Positions 1-10,345 of a DNA stretch of 64,000 bases are shown one piece after another (within the stretch, counting starts at the first letter, position 1; each line of letters opens with the position of its first letter). The translations under genes were made by a program, and so were the position numbers. The notes under the pieces were generated by a model that searched no databases, was not told where the DNA came from, and worked only from the letters and a program-made list of their open reading frames with translations. The stretch spans positions 930,001 to 994,000 of the forward strand of contig JAFREQ010000035.1 in the NCBI GenBank assembly GCA_025331565.1. Reading direction: 5' to 3'. Source of the DNA: Holacanthus passer (Eukaryota > Chordata > Actinopteri > Pomacanthidae).

Positions 1-91
1 CAGCATCTACTCAGTCACACACACCACCACCATACTGACACACACACCGTCCCCGTCCACACACTCTCTCTGTCCCCGCCTGCAGACTGAC

Positions 92-259
92 CGATGCAGA
101 CGCTCTCATCATCCAGTTCGGCAGAGGCGTTGCGGAAGTATCCCAGTCTGCAGTGTTGGCAGTTCTGGCCCCTGGTGTTGTGCTTGCAGCTGACGCATGT
201 GACGATGTTCAGGTAGTCGATGTAGCTGCAGCGGTTGGAGTGGCCGTAACACTCACAGT
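92..259 (-). CDS. ntng2: ntng2 LE2 exon (second laminin-type EGF module)
   Basis: The acceptor is CTTCCCCTTTAG|AC and the donor CATCG|GTCAGT. The exon is 168 bp, phase 1 in and phase 1 out, with 55 whole codons. The peptide [19 protein letters not shown], then [20 protein letters not shown], then [16 protein letters not shown], is nearly the mammalian NTNG2 LE2 sequence and carries all eight LE cysteines. Sequon NAS is present. The first split codon is Asn when it follows the 30-bp linker exon and Asp when it follows a cassette ending in G. The final G should combine with the next exon (outside the window) to give Glu before the third LE module. Confidence 0.97.
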
Positions 260-2647
260 CTAAAGGGGAAGAGACAGATTGAAGTTTCTTTTATGAGAGG
301 AAGATTGTTATAGTTGAAGTCAATATTTAAAACTTGGGATAGGATGGCATTTTTTTAAAGCATTCTCATAGGATTCTTTAGTGACAGGAGGAGATGATAA
401 ATGACCTGCACTAACAGATATGTCTGAAAGTTTTAGTCTTGCACGTCATTGAACAAATGAATGACTCTGAGTGTGTTTTATGACTTGCCTTTCTGACTCT
501 ATATTGGTTCAATAAAGACAAACCACTCCCTCTCCATTCCTGCACTCACAGGTTTGCTGAGTCTGCTTCACTGGGCTGCACTGATTACTGATGGGAATTC
601 CACTATCCTGTGTGTGTGTGCGTTTGTGTTTGTGTGTGTGTGTATGTCCATGCTTTTTGTGTAAACCTTTGCAGGCGTGTGAGTACAGGCATGTTAATTG
701 TGTCTGGGAATTTAATTGCATTACCGGATGAGTAGATCCTAAGCTACGGAATCATAACCAAGGGAATATGGGTTGATTGATATCGTACAGTAGGTGTTTT
801 CAGGCTGCACCTGGTGTTATGAAATCATCCTGACCCTGCTTAACCCGACAGAAAACCTCTATTGCCTCTCCTCTGTGTTCTCTGTTTGCTCTTCATTTCC
901 ATAATCTTACACTGTCTTTCATAAAGCGCTGCACAATCAGAGCTGTTCATTAAATTTTCTCTTTGTAATTCATGAATTATCTGAAAGGATTGATTGCAGG
1001 TTTTACTCTACATGCTTGTAGTTAATAAATTAAGACCTCTCCCAAATTTCACACCCTAAAAACAAAGCTAAAAAAAACTAGAGACATGTTGATGTTTCCA
1101 CCTATGACTACTCAGTTGTCATTTACACATTATTACATGAGTACCAGCGTTCGAAAAGAACTATGTGACTCAACAGCCAAGAGGACTGGGAGATGAAAAC
1201 ATTCCACTGGCCAAGCATATTTTTTACCAGCCAAAATAATATTTTTGTGTCACATATACATTAGTTTCTGTACATTTCATTGCTATTAATAAGGTATTAT
1301 GTTTAAACTTTAAGAATCTGAAGCAAAATGATTTTATCAACGGTTAATCAATTCAACCCTGAATAGTCCAGAAGTCTTAATTTCAAAATTCTACTGAAGT
1401 AGTCGTGAGGTAATATTTGTGGAAAAAATGGCAGGTGTTAATGCCCATAACTAATGGGATGGACCACACCTATCTTCCTACCTCCCTCCTTCTGGCACCA
1501 TTGCTCGACCGGCAGCCATCCTTAAACACGGCCTTCATTTTGATCTCAACTACACACCTGTAAAGTTTTGTGACTGACTCACAAGGTAAAAACGATTCCA
1601 GCCGCACTGTCGCAGCTGGTAATGATGCTGTGAAGAACGCTGTAAGACCTTCGTATAATTTTCCCACAAAGAAGGAAATGAAAGCCTGATATAATTTACT
1701 GTAGGATCTGCATTGTGCAGAGCGGTGCAGTGAGAGGTGGAGGGTGTTGCTCTACATTCTCACTACGATTATCTTGGCTGAGGCTGGTACCTAATTAAGG
1801 TTTTATTAAGCTTTAGAAGTTGGCTGCAATAGTGTGCTGCAAGGCATCACTGTCCTCTAAAGAGGCGTTTACCAGGCATGTTTATGCAAATACACATTTA
1901 AATGCACATTAAAAAGTCGGAGTTTAGCTGTTTAATCAGCCGTCACATTATTATTTTATTATTGTTTGGTTGATGATGCCAGCTGAAATATTAATGAGCT
2001 GGTTTAAAGGAAGCCAGCGAGAGGAGCACCATAAAGTGCCTCTCTCAGCACTGAGGGAACCAGGCTAGCAGTGGGGGAAGAACTGCCTAATTAAATATAA
2101 ATGGCCAATTACTCCACAGACTAGAGAGGCAATGGGACATTGTTCCACAAATTAACGTTACGAGTCAAGATGCTGCTTTATTGGTGTTTATCAATTGTGA
2201 ATTGTTAACGGCGAAAACCAGTTACATTGACAGAAAGAAACCGAGCTGCCTGCATCAAAGAGCCTGTGAGGTTGAAAGAATAATGGTATATTTTGCTAAC
2301 AAGCATCCTCTAGAAAACCAATAAACAGGAAAGTCAATGGAGGAAATGCAATTGTTTGATGGTTCAATATGAATTTAAAGTCTCTAAACACTTACCTTGA
2401 TCATGCGTATAAAGCAAACACAACCACGAGGGGGTCACAGATGCACAGGGAAAGAATGAGCAAAATGAAAAACATAAAACATGCAGTGTGGGAATTTTTC
2501 CACAGGTTTTCTGCTTGAAAAACAGCATCCAAATGACAGAAAGAGTTTACAATGCACCGATCTGAACCAGTAAATCCAGGGGATTTAGCCAAGCTCGAGC
2601 CTCCTGTCTCTACTTCAGACCACGTGCTGCTCGTGTTGGTCTCTTAC
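260..2647. other. intron between candidate 51-bp exon and LE2 exon
   Basis: AT-rich intronic sequence with a GT-rich patch near 610-645. I see no exon with matching phase here. A good donor at 2389-2394 lacks a compatible acceptor. Confidence 0.6.
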
Positions 2648-2698
2648 CTTTGAAATCATCATATATGATCCCAAACAACTGTCTGGCCTGCGGCTCTC
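2648..2698 (-). CDS. ntng2: candidate 51-bp ntng2 cassette exon (Ukd exon 5)
   Basis: The acceptor TCTTGATCTCAG|GA has pyrimidine-rich sequence upstream (CTCCTTCATCCCTC), and the donor TTCAAAG|GTAAGA is strong. The exon is 51 bp, phase 1 to phase 1, with 16 codons: EPQARQLFGIIYDDFK. It has no stop and is unlike the His-rich array. It lies between the array and the LE2 exon on the same strand. It fits every rule the other cassettes follow, but it is short, has no repeat support and could be a chance match. Confidence 0.55.
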
Positions 2699-3080
2699 CT
2701 GAGATCAAGAGTTTCAGAAGCCCTTGAGGGATGAAGGAGTCTGTGTTTAAGATTTGTCTACCACATCATTCAAACAGTCATCTGCTGCACTATACCTTCA
2801 CACAGCTGGAGCAGGTGTAGCCTATAGGACACTATCAGTACTACAGAGGTGGATGGGATTCCCACTAGATTCTACCTTAAAGACCGGGGTTGCTTTGTTC
2901 TATAAAGCTGACATAATCTTCACCTAGTGCAGTGTTTCTTAACTGGTTGGACAGAATCCAAAAGTCATCCTCAGGATTTTACAAGAGTATATGCAAAGAA
3001 CTACTGTTGTACTGAACCTGACTCAGAGTTTCCAAGTCAAATCTGATTTGACAGATTAATATTTAACTATATGTGTACTG

Positions 3081-3150
3081 TATTTGTTTTAGCTTTTCTT
3101 TCCTCCTCCCTTTTCTTTTCGTGGCCAGATGAGGTTGTTGTTTTGTGTTT
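3081..3150 (-). pseudogene. decayed array mini-exon copy
   Basis: The second half of the array exon is recognisable: HKTTTSSGH-like codons followed by EKKREEERKAK-like codons on the minus strand. The conserved head (SHKSEGHGHETH) and its acceptor are lost. The donor position has lost its GT (ACAG|TACAC). It cannot be spliced like the others and marks the 3' (transcript) edge of the array. Confidence 0.7.
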
Positions 3151-3717
3151 TGGGAAACGTTTGTCTTTGTTTCTCTTGGAGATATTCCAAGTGGATTCGA
3201 ACTTTAGACTTAGAAAAAGCATACAGACCTATTAAGCTCTGCAGGTGAATAAGGAGAATGAAAAAATGTCAGTTTGAAGATTCAACCAGGAAAATGATGA
3301 CTCAACTGTGGGCTCAAATTATTCAAATCACCACATTTAATGGAGCTATAAATGCAATACTGTGTCACCCATTAACCTCATCGTGATAAATTTTTGTTCC
3401 CAATGTACAACCAGTTATGAATCACTGGGCTATTATGCAGCATGTTCAAATTTTACCTTTCCTTTTTTCTCTTTCTCTCTCTTCTCTGTCTTCATCCTCT
3501 TTCCCATGAGTGTGCTTTGGGGTCTCATGTCTCCCTCTTTCCCACTCAGGTTTTTCAATGACATGATGCACTACAAAGGAGCAACAACTCGCAAATCAAT
3601 CTATATTGACACGGCACAGATTATCTCAGGCTGTTTCACCACACGTCTACTGACAAGACGGCAACATCCAGTGATTTGTGAGAAACCTTCGGTAATTTAG
3701 ATCACATTCACATATTC

Positions 3718-3796
3718 TACAACTGGAATGCCAAAAAGTTGGGACGCTGTCTAAAACTTAAATGAAGCTGATCGAAACTTTGGAATTGGGGTTGTA
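3718..3796. mobile_element. short inverted-repeat element (deletion derivative)
   Basis: Left end TACAACTGGAATGCCAAAAA and right end (reverse complement) TACAACCCCAATTCCAAAG form terminal inverted repeats in only about 79 bp. AGTTGGGACGCTGT is shared with the larger element at 46765-47250. It is a non-autonomous relic lying between the decayed copy and array exon R20. Confidence 0.65.
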
Positions 3797-4231
3797 ATGT
3801 TATTGACTATTGTTAGATCCTTATGGGTATTTAGAACACTAAAATGGAAAATGCACTCACCATCTGAAATCAGTTGATCAGACAAGACATGAGGGTGTTT
3901 AAAACTCACATTATTCTGAACCTAGAACAACATTGTGTTTATTTAAAGAGCATTTTCAATGTCAAATTTGTCTTCTTTTACTAGTCTCTCTTTTTAGTTC
4001 TTGTCCTACAATGTCAGTCATTGTTTCATATAAACACAAGGTGCAACAGTTGGTGCCAAATTAAGATTTAGTCTTATTGTGTATGTTGACTGACAAGCTA
4101 TCATGTAGTTAGAGATAAATTTAGATACATGTGTTTTTTGTTGTTTGACACGTAGTGAGCTTATCTAACGATCTAACTACTGTACTATCTATCTATCTAT
4201 CTACATCGCCACCACTACATATAAAAGATAC

Positions 4232-4333
4232 CTCTCTTTTCAGCTTTTCTTTCGTGATGCTCCTCCCCGTGCTCAGATGAGGTTGGTATGTGGCCATGAG
4301 TCTCATGAACGTGTCCCTCAAAGTTATGGGAGA
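4232..4333 (-). CDS. ntng2: array mini-exon R20 (102 bp, last intact copy)
   Basis: The acceptor is GGCCTTTCAG|TC and the donor AGAG|GTATCT. Head SHNFEGHVHETHGHI, then PT and SSEHGEEHHERKAEKR. The intron to R19 upstream is 85 bp. Beyond it, only one decayed copy remains. Confidence 0.73.
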
Positions 4334-4418
4334 CTGAAAGGCCACAATTGTCATTGACAATAACAAGTAGAAAAATATGTCATGTGAATATTGCCACCAG
4401 TATGAGTAAAAGAGATAC

Positions 4419-4526
4419 CTTTCCTTTCAGCTTTTCTTTCCTCCTCTCTTTTCTCCCCGTGCCCATGTGAGGTTGTTGCTTTGTGGCCATGAGTCTCATG
4501 TATGTGTCCTTCGGACTTGTGGGGGA
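4419..4526 (-). CDS. ntng2: array mini-exon R19 (108 bp)
   Basis: The acceptor is GGCGTGACAG|TC and the donor AAAG|GTATCT. Head PHKSEGHIHETHGHK, then ATT and SHGHGEKREEERKAERK, a complete tail. Confidence 0.75.
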
Positions 4527-5633
4527 CTGTCACGCCACAGTTGTCATTGACATATTAAGCAAAAACATCATATGAGCAAAATTGTGTATATGATTTTTCT
4601 TCATTCTAAATCTAGTCTACTTGTAGTTTTTGGCTGGACCGCAGGAAAGTAGGCCAGCCCTATAAACATGAGAGTGAAGTTACACCATTGGTCAAGTGTT
4701 GGAGTTTCCCCACTGCTCTTTCAAAAAGAGATTAATACTTGTTAAATATCATAAGATCCTATGAATATGAGCATAGTGCTTAAATGCTATTGCTAGTAGG
4801 TTTATCCCTCGCTCGTCCTCCCTGAACACTTTTATTGTACGCACATTTACTACGTCGACCCCACCTCGGTCTCACCATGTGTATAAGTTGAGGTGAGACC
4901 AGACAACACAGAGACAGTACCAGATATTTACCACGAGGGAATGACACAACATAAAACCAACAGCTGTGCGAAATGGAGATGAGGGGTAACACACTATAAC
5001 AGTCCAGCAGAGAGCAGAGTAGGAGAGAAAACTGCTCTCCATCCACAGAGAGACATGATAGAGAGCACACAGTTAAAACTGCCCAAATAACAATCAGTCT
5101 GACAAAACACTCAATACAGAGTGAGTCATATGAAAACGACAGACATCCCACAGACAGAAATTAATGAAGGAGCAGGGGGAGTTAATAGATTATGCTTAAC
5201 AATGTCATATGATACGCTACTTCAGTAGAACAAATATTACTGGGACCACCACAGAAAATTGTAGTTGAACATTTAATAACCAGGAATTCACATTATAGAC
5301 TCCACCACTGACCATACACAGTTCAGCCTTATACTAGATTTGACCTGGTCTTGTTTACTTGGTCCTTTTATTTTCTTGGCCTTATCCTGAGTCTCAAATA
5401 AAAAGATGCTTGTGCCAAATTAAGAATTTACTCTTTACTGAACAGTGTTGCTGAACAGACACAAGATGACATGAATTTAGGTCAATTTCTAATTAATATG
5501 AGGCCCATTTTAATTTAATGGAGTTTCCAAGTTTAGCTTGTGAGGGAAGTTTATTTAATAATTATTTGATGCACCATATGTAAACTACAGCATGTAAGAA
5601 TCTGCAAGAAAATTGCCACCAGAAAACAGATAC

Positions 5634-5729
5634 CTCTTCTTTGGTTATGCTCCACTTCCCCGTGCCCAGAGGAGGTTGTTGTTTTGTGGCCATGACTCTC
5701 ATGTCCATGTCCCTCAGACTTGTGGGAGA
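5634..5729 (-). CDS. ntng2: array mini-exon R18 (96 bp)
   Basis: The acceptor is GGTGTTTCAG|TC and the donor AGAG|GTATCT. Head SHKSEGHGHESHGHK, then TTT and SSGHGEVEHNQRR. The longest intron of the array (about 1.1 kb) follows. Confidence 0.74.
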
Positions 5730-5906
5730 CTGAAACACCGCAACTCTCATCAATGTGTGAACATTTGGATATTTTTCTATTTCCAGCTTGCAGGTGCCAT
5801 TTTGTGCTGCACAGTTTAAATTGTGGTGAGAGTTTTTCTATGACTACAGTTAAACTACACTATATAAGTCTACAGGAGCATTCCTATAGTACATGTAAGG
5901 ATATAC

Positions 5907-5999
5907 CTTGATGCTCCTCTGTTTTCCGTCCGTGTCCAGATGAGGTTGTTGTTACGTGACCATGAGCCTCATGTACGTGTCCCTCAAAATTGTGGGAGA
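5907..5999 (-). CDS. ntng2: array mini-exon R17 (93 bp)
   Basis: The acceptor is GTGTGTCAG|TC and the donor CAAG|GTATAT. Head SHNFEGHVHEAHGHV, then TTT and SSGHGRKTEEHQ. The intron to R16 upstream is 85 bp. Confidence 0.74.
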
Positions 6000-6084
6000 C
6001 TGACACACCAGCATTGTCACTGACATAAGTGAAAACACGAGGTAAATTTTATAAGATTGCTGTGACTATGAATAAATGAGATAC

Positions 6085-6171
6085 CTTTCCTTTCAGCTTC
6101 CTCGTGCCCATGCGAGGTTGTTGTTTTGTGGCCGTGAGTTTCATGCCCATGTCCCTCAGACTTATGGGAGA
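6085..6171 (-). CDS. ntng2: array mini-exon R16 (87 bp)
   Basis: The acceptor is GTGTATCAG|TC and the donor AAAG|GTATCT. Head SHKSEGHGHETHGHK matches the consensus. It continues TTT and the shortened tail SHGHEEAERK. Confidence 0.75.
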
Positions 6172-6335
6172 CTGATACACAACATTTGTCATTGACATAG
6201 CAAGCAAACATTGTGATAAATTTCTGCTGTGTCTAATTTTCAGAGGCCTATTTTTCAGTCTAAGTTGCTATGTGGAAGTTTATCTGCTAACTATAGTTAG
6301 CTACAGCCACCACTACAGTCCATATAAAGATATAC

Positions 6336-6431
6336 CTGTATGCTCCTCGTGCCTTTCCTCCCCATGTCCAGATGAGGTTGTTGTTTTGTGGCCATGTGTC
6401 TCATGTCTGTGTCCATCAAAATTATGGGACA
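6336..6431 (-). CDS. ntng2: array mini-exon R15 (96 bp)
   Basis: The acceptor is GATGTTTCAG|TG and the donor ACAG|GTATAT. Head SHNFDGHRHETHGHK (Phe subtype), then TTT and SSGHGEERHEEHT. Confidence 0.74.
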
Positions 6432-6562
6432 CTGAAACATCACAATTGTCATTTTCAAGACAATCAAAAATTTAGATTGTGAGTTTTCGGTGGAAGTTTA
6501 TCTCATGGTGAAAGTTTATCTACTGTATTTTCCATCACTACATGTTAACTACAGTTAGGCAC

Positions 6563-6658
6563 CTTCATGCTGATTGTGCGTTTCCTCCCCGTGCCCAGAT
6601 GAGATTGTCGTTTTGTGCCCATGAGAGTCATGTCCATGTCCGGCAGAACTGTGTGAAA
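6563..6658 (-). CDS. ntng2: array mini-exon R14 (96 bp, most diverged intact copy)
   Basis: The acceptor is GATATTTCAG|TT and the donor GAAG|GTGCCT, the only copy with GTG. Head SHSSAGHGHDSHGHK, then TTI and SSGHGEETHNQHE. It has more substitutions than the other copies but keeps the frame and both splice dinucleotides. Confidence 0.68.
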
Positions 6659-6855
6659 CTGAAATATCACGGTCATCACTGACATAGTTTGTGGCACTAA
6701 TTAAAATTCAGCACACTAGTTTTAATTGACTGACTTTCATGCCACTGAAAAGACAAAATTTAAATACATGTCTTACTGTTTCCTATCATATTTCAACGAC
6801 TACACATTAACTACAGTTAGCCACAGCTACCACTACAGTGCATATAAGGATCTAC

Positions 6856-6954
6856 CTTTATGCTCGTGCTCTTGCCTTTCCTCCCCGTGCCCATGTGAGG
6901 TTGTTGTTTTGTGGCCATGAGTGTCGTGTCCATGCCCCTCAGATTTGTGGGAGA
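6856..6954 (-). CDS. ntng2: array mini-exon R13 (99 bp)
   Basis: The acceptor is GTGTTTCAG|TC and the donor AAAG|GTAGAT. Head SHKSEGHGHDTHGHK, then TTT and SHGHGEERQEHEHK, one of the most His-rich copies. Confidence 0.75.
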
Positions 6955-7110
6955 CTGAAACACCTCAATAAAATGGGGCAAATGTTTTGCTGTGAGTTGC
7001 AAAGTTTAATTTAGGTCTACTGCACATCTGCAAAAGTAAACTAGAGTATATAAATCTACATATATTGTAGATGATTTATATCTTCTCATCACTACACGTA
7101 GAAGATATAC

Positions 7111-7224
7111 CTGTGTGCTCAGTTTTTGTTTCTTTCTCCTCCACCCTTTCCTCCCCGTGCTCAGATGAGGTTGTTGTTTTGTGGCCATGAGTCTCATGTC
7201 CATGTTCCTCAAAATGATGGGAGA
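7111..7224 (-). CDS. ntng2: array mini-exon R12 (114 bp)
   Basis: The acceptor is GTATGTCAG|TC and the donor ACAG|GTATAT. Head SHHFEEHGHETHGHK, then TTT, SSEHGEE and tail RVEEKETKTEHT. The 91-bp intron on its upstream side (between R11 and R12) is among the shortest in the array. Confidence 0.75.
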
Positions 7225-7315
7225 CTGACATACCACAATCATCACTGTTACAACAAGCAAAGCTATGAAGTATCTGTTATCAGTAGAATGTCACCAGTAG
7301 ATATAAAAGAGATAC

Positions 7316-7426
7316 CTTTCCTTTCAGCCTTTCTTTCCTCCTCCTGCCTTTCCTCTTTGTGCTCAGCTGAGGTTGTTGTTTTGTGACCGTGAGTCTCGTG
7401 TCCGTGTCCCTCAAACATGTGGGGGA
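7316..7426 (-). CDS. ntng2: array mini-exon R11 (111 bp)
   Basis: The acceptor is GTATGTCAG|TC and the donor AAAG|GTATCT. Head PHMFEGHGHETHGHK, then TTT, SAEHKEE and the full-length tail RQEEERKAERK. Confidence 0.76.
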
Positions 7427-7584
7427 CTGACATACCACAGTTTTCATTGTCATAACCAAAGCCAGCAAGCAAGCAACAATTCAGATACGTTATCTCGTGG
7501 TGAACGTTTATCTACTGCTCATTTGCATCACTACAGTGAACTACAGTTAGCCACAGCCACCACTACAGTATATATAATATATAC

Positions 7585-7680
7585 CTGTATGCTCATCCTG
7601 CCTTTTCTCACCATGCCCAGATGAGGTTGTTGTTTTGTGGCCGTGAGTCTCATGTACATGCCCCTCAGACTTATGGGAGC
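7585..7680 (-). CDS. ntng2: array mini-exon R10 (96 bp)
   Basis: The acceptor is GTGTTTCAG|GC and the donor ACAG|GTATAT. The first split codon gives Gly. Head SHKSEGHVHETHGHK, then TTT and SSGHGEKRQDEHT. Confidence 0.75.
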
Positions 7681-8074
7681 CTGAAACACCACAATTGTGA
7701 TTCAAATAACAAGGAAAACATCTCTTTTCAAAACAAGCTCTTTTCTCCAAAACCTTAACAATAACTGTGTGACACTACTGTTGGTGTCAAATGAAGATTC
7801 AGCTTTGAAGCTTAATTTGATTGACTATTATGCCACTGAAAAGACAAATTTAGATTTAGAGTTTCCAGTTTTCAGGGGCCTGTTTTTGCTGCAAATTGCC
7901 ATGTTTAACTTGTGGGGAAAGTCCAGCCTATCTACTATACCGCATATTTCCATCACTACAGACAAACTACAGTATACTTGCAACCACTTATTACTCATTT
8001 CACCTCTACTCTCATCTACTGCACATTTCCATTGCTACATGTTACACTACAATAGCGTAGATATAAGGATATAC

Positions 8075-8170
8075 CGTGATGCTCCTCCACCCTTTTCTCC
8101 CTGTGCTCAGAGGAGGTTGTTGTTTTGTGGCCATGAGTCTCATGTGTGTGTCCTTCAGATGTGTGGGAAA
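8075..8170 (-). CDS. ntng2: array mini-exon R9 (96 bp)
   Basis: The acceptor is GTGTTTCAG|TT and the donor CACG|GTATAT, the only copy with C at the second-last exon base. Head SHTSEGHTHETHGHK, then TTT and SSEHREKRVEEHH. Confidence 0.72.
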
Positions 8171-8373
8171 CTGAAACACCACAATTGTGATTGAAATAGC
8201 GCATAAGAGCTGTCTTCGTTGCCATGTAAACAACAGATAAACCACATCGATTTTTTAAACATCTATCGTTTTCCTTTTCTCGTCGTTCCGCTTCAGTCTT
8301 TCTGTACCAAATTTAGCTTTATAATTTAAGTTCACTAATGGTCTATTTTGTCACTGAATGATATAGGATATAC

Positions 8374-8427
8374 CTTTATGCTCCTCCTCGTGAGTCTCAT
8401 GTCCATGTCCCTCAGACTTGTGGGAAA
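8374..8427 (-). CDS. ntng2: array mini-exon R8 (54 bp, internally deleted in frame)
   Basis: The acceptor is GCGTTTCAG|TT and the donor AAAG|GTATAT. It keeps SHKSEGHGHETH and then jumps to EEEHK. About 14 codons of the middle (GHK, the Thr run, SSGHG and neighbours) are deleted, yet the frame and both splice sites are intact. Confidence 0.68.
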
Positions 8428-8589
8428 CTGAAACGCAACATGAAAAGCAAAAAAATTCTCTTTAAATTTCTGGAGCCTATTTTTTGCTTGTAGTTGCCAA
8501 AGTAAACTGAAGGGGAAAGCTCATGTACTGCATATTTTTGCTACTACATGTTAGCTACAGCTTCAACTACAGTACATTTGAGGTTATAC

Positions 8590-8685
8590 CTTTATGCTCC
8601 ACCTCATGCCTTTCCTCTGCGTGCCCAGATGAGGTTGTTTTGTGGCCATGAGTCTCATGTATGTGTCCCTCAAACATGTGGGGGT
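8590..8685 (-). CDS. ntng2: array mini-exon R7 (96 bp)
   Basis: The acceptor is GTGTTTCAG|AC and the donor AAAG|GTATAA. The first split codon gives Asp rather than Val. Head PHMFEGHIHETHGHK, then TT and SSGHAEERHEVEHK. Confidence 0.74.
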
Positions 8686-8886
8686 CTGAAACACCGTAAT
8701 CTTTATTAACATTAACAAGTGCATATTTTTTATATATTTCTAGTGTTTCTGGTTTCTGGACCCATTTTACACTGAGTTGTTAAGTTTAGCTTGTGAGGAA
8801 AGTTTATTCACTGCAGATTTACTGCACCACAAGTAAACTACAGTATGTAAATCGAGAACATTCTCCACTACATATAAAAGAGATAC

Positions 8887-8982
8887 CTTTTCTTTCAGCT
8901 TCTCTTTCCTCCCCGTGCTCAGATGGGGGTGTTGTTTTGTGGCCATGAGTCTCATGTACGAGTCCCTCAGACTTGTGGGAGA
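8887..8982 (-). CDS. ntng2: array mini-exon R6 (96 bp)
   Basis: The acceptor is GGCATTTCAG|TC and the donor AAAG|GTATCT. Head SHKSEGLVHETHGHK has lost one of the conserved His. It continues TTP, PSEHGEE and tail REAERK. Confidence 0.75.
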
Positions 8983-9129
8983 CTGAAATGCCACAATTGT
9001 CATTTAAAGCAAAATTCTAGATACATTTCTGCCATATTTTGTTGTGAGTTGCTTAGTTTAATTTTGGTCTACTGCACATCTGAACAACAAATAATCTGCA
9101 GGATATAAATCTACACATAGAAGATATAC

Positions 9130-9243
9130 CTGTGTGCTCAGTTTTTCTTTCTTTCTCCTCCTCTCTTTTGTCCTCGTGTGCAGGTGAGGTTGCTGTTATG
9201 TGACCATGAGTCTCATGCTCGTGTCCCTCAGACTTGTGGGAGA
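9130..9243 (-). CDS. ntng2: array mini-exon R5 (114 bp)
   Basis: The acceptor is GTGTGTCAG|TC and the donor ACAG|GTATAT. Head SHKSEGHEHETHGHI, then TAT, SPAHEDK and the long tail REEEKERKTEHT. Confidence 0.76.
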
Positions 9244-9369
9244 CTGACACACCACATTTTTCATTATCATAGCAAGCAAAACATTTGATACAGTCCTGCT
9301 GCTGCTGCTGCTTTAAGTTGCCAAGTTTAACTCCTCGTCTACTACAGTTGTCTACATCAACTACTTTAC

Positions 9370-9465
9370 CTTTATGCTCCTCCTCCTCTCTTTTCACCCA
9401 GTGCCCAGATGATGTTGTTATGTGGCCGTGTGTCTCATGCATGTGTCCCTCAAAAGTGTGGGAGA
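9370..9465 (-). CDS. ntng2: array mini-exon R4 (96 bp)
   Basis: The acceptor is GTGTTTCAG|TC and the donor AAAG|GTAAAG. Head is the Phe subtype, SHTFEGHMHETHGHI. It continues TT and SSGHWVKREEEEHK. The Trp is unique in the array. Confidence 0.75.
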
Positions 9466-9566
9466 CTGAAACACCACAATTGTCACTAACATAACAAGCA
9501 AAATGATGAGGTAAATTTTATTGCACCTACATATAAATCTACATAGCCTACATACGAACAGGATAC

Positions 9567-9659
9567 CTTTACTTTCTTCCTCCTCCCTTTCGTCTCCGTG
9601 TTCAGATGAGGTTTTGTGGCCATGAGTCTCATGGATGTGTCCCTCAGACTTGTGGGAGA
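9567..9659 (-). CDS. ntng2: array mini-exon R3 (93 bp)
   Basis: The acceptor is GTGTGACAG|TC and the donor AAAG|GTATCC. Head SHKSEGHIHETHGHK is followed by a single Thr (two codons lost in frame), SSEHGDE and tail REEEESK. Confidence 0.76.
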
Positions 9660-10069
9660 CTGTCACACCACAATCAACAGTGACATAATAAGCAAAATCA
9701 TCTTATGGTATATATTGTACTGCACCCTTGTGCCCATTGTACAATAATTTAATACATTTTCTATCTATTTTTAATTCATCCTGTTTTTCATTTCTTGCCC
9801 TTCAACTTGAATCATTGTCTCAGATAAAAACATGACACTGCTGTTGGTGCCAAAATTATGCTTTAGCTGTGTTGCTCATGTTGACTGACAGATGATCATG
9901 CCAGTGATGAGATAAATTTAGATCTATTTCTGCTGGTTTCAGTTTTTAGGGTCCCAGTTTACACTGTGAGCTATCAAATTTAACTCATAATAAAAGTTTA
10001 TCTACTGTGCCAAAAGTAAACTACAGTACATTTGAGAACATTGCCACTACTACTACATATAAAAAATAC

Positions 10070-10183
10070 CTGTTCTTTCAGTTATTCTTTCTTTTTCCTC
10101 CTCCACCTTCCTTTCTTCATGCACAGATGAGGTTGTTTTGTGGCCATGAGTCTCATGTCCATGTCCCTCAGACTTATGGGAGA
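10070..10183 (-). CDS. ntng2: array mini-exon R2 (114 bp)
   Basis: The acceptor is GTGTTTCAG|TC and the donor ACAG|GTATTT. Head SHKSEGHGHETHGHK matches the consensus. A two-Thr run follows, then SSVHEERK and the long tail VEEEKERITERT. Length is at the family maximum. Confidence 0.77.
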
Positions 10184-10345
10184 CTGAAACACCACGATTG
10201 TTAATAAAATAACAAGTAAAAATCCAGAAATATTTCTGCAACTTCTACAAAGTTTATTTTAGGTCTACTGCACAAGTACACTACAGTATATAAATCTACA
10301 TATATTGTAGTAGATTTGTATACTCTTACCACTACACAGCTCTAC

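Noticed and set aside
509..721. Minus-strand frame with a possible acceptor in the CA repeat and a GTGAGT donor near 547
   Set aside because: In the phase required by neighbouring exons, the segment starts GA-TAG, a stop. The acceptor lies in a plain CA repeat.
2389..2592. Strong donor AAG|GTAAGTG with open minus-strand sequence upstream
   Set aside because: The usable AG sites give phase 0, which would shift the ntng2 frame. The frame hits TAA before any phase-1 acceptor.
4780..5151. Minus-strand 123-codon frame inside the longest array intron
   Set aside because: No homology to the array or to netrins, Cys/Ser/Leu-rich low-information translation, and no compatible splice sites found.
7126..8194. 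Plus-strand open frames running through the array
   Set aside because: They are antisense to the conserved exon frame, vary from copy to copy and lack splice or start logic.
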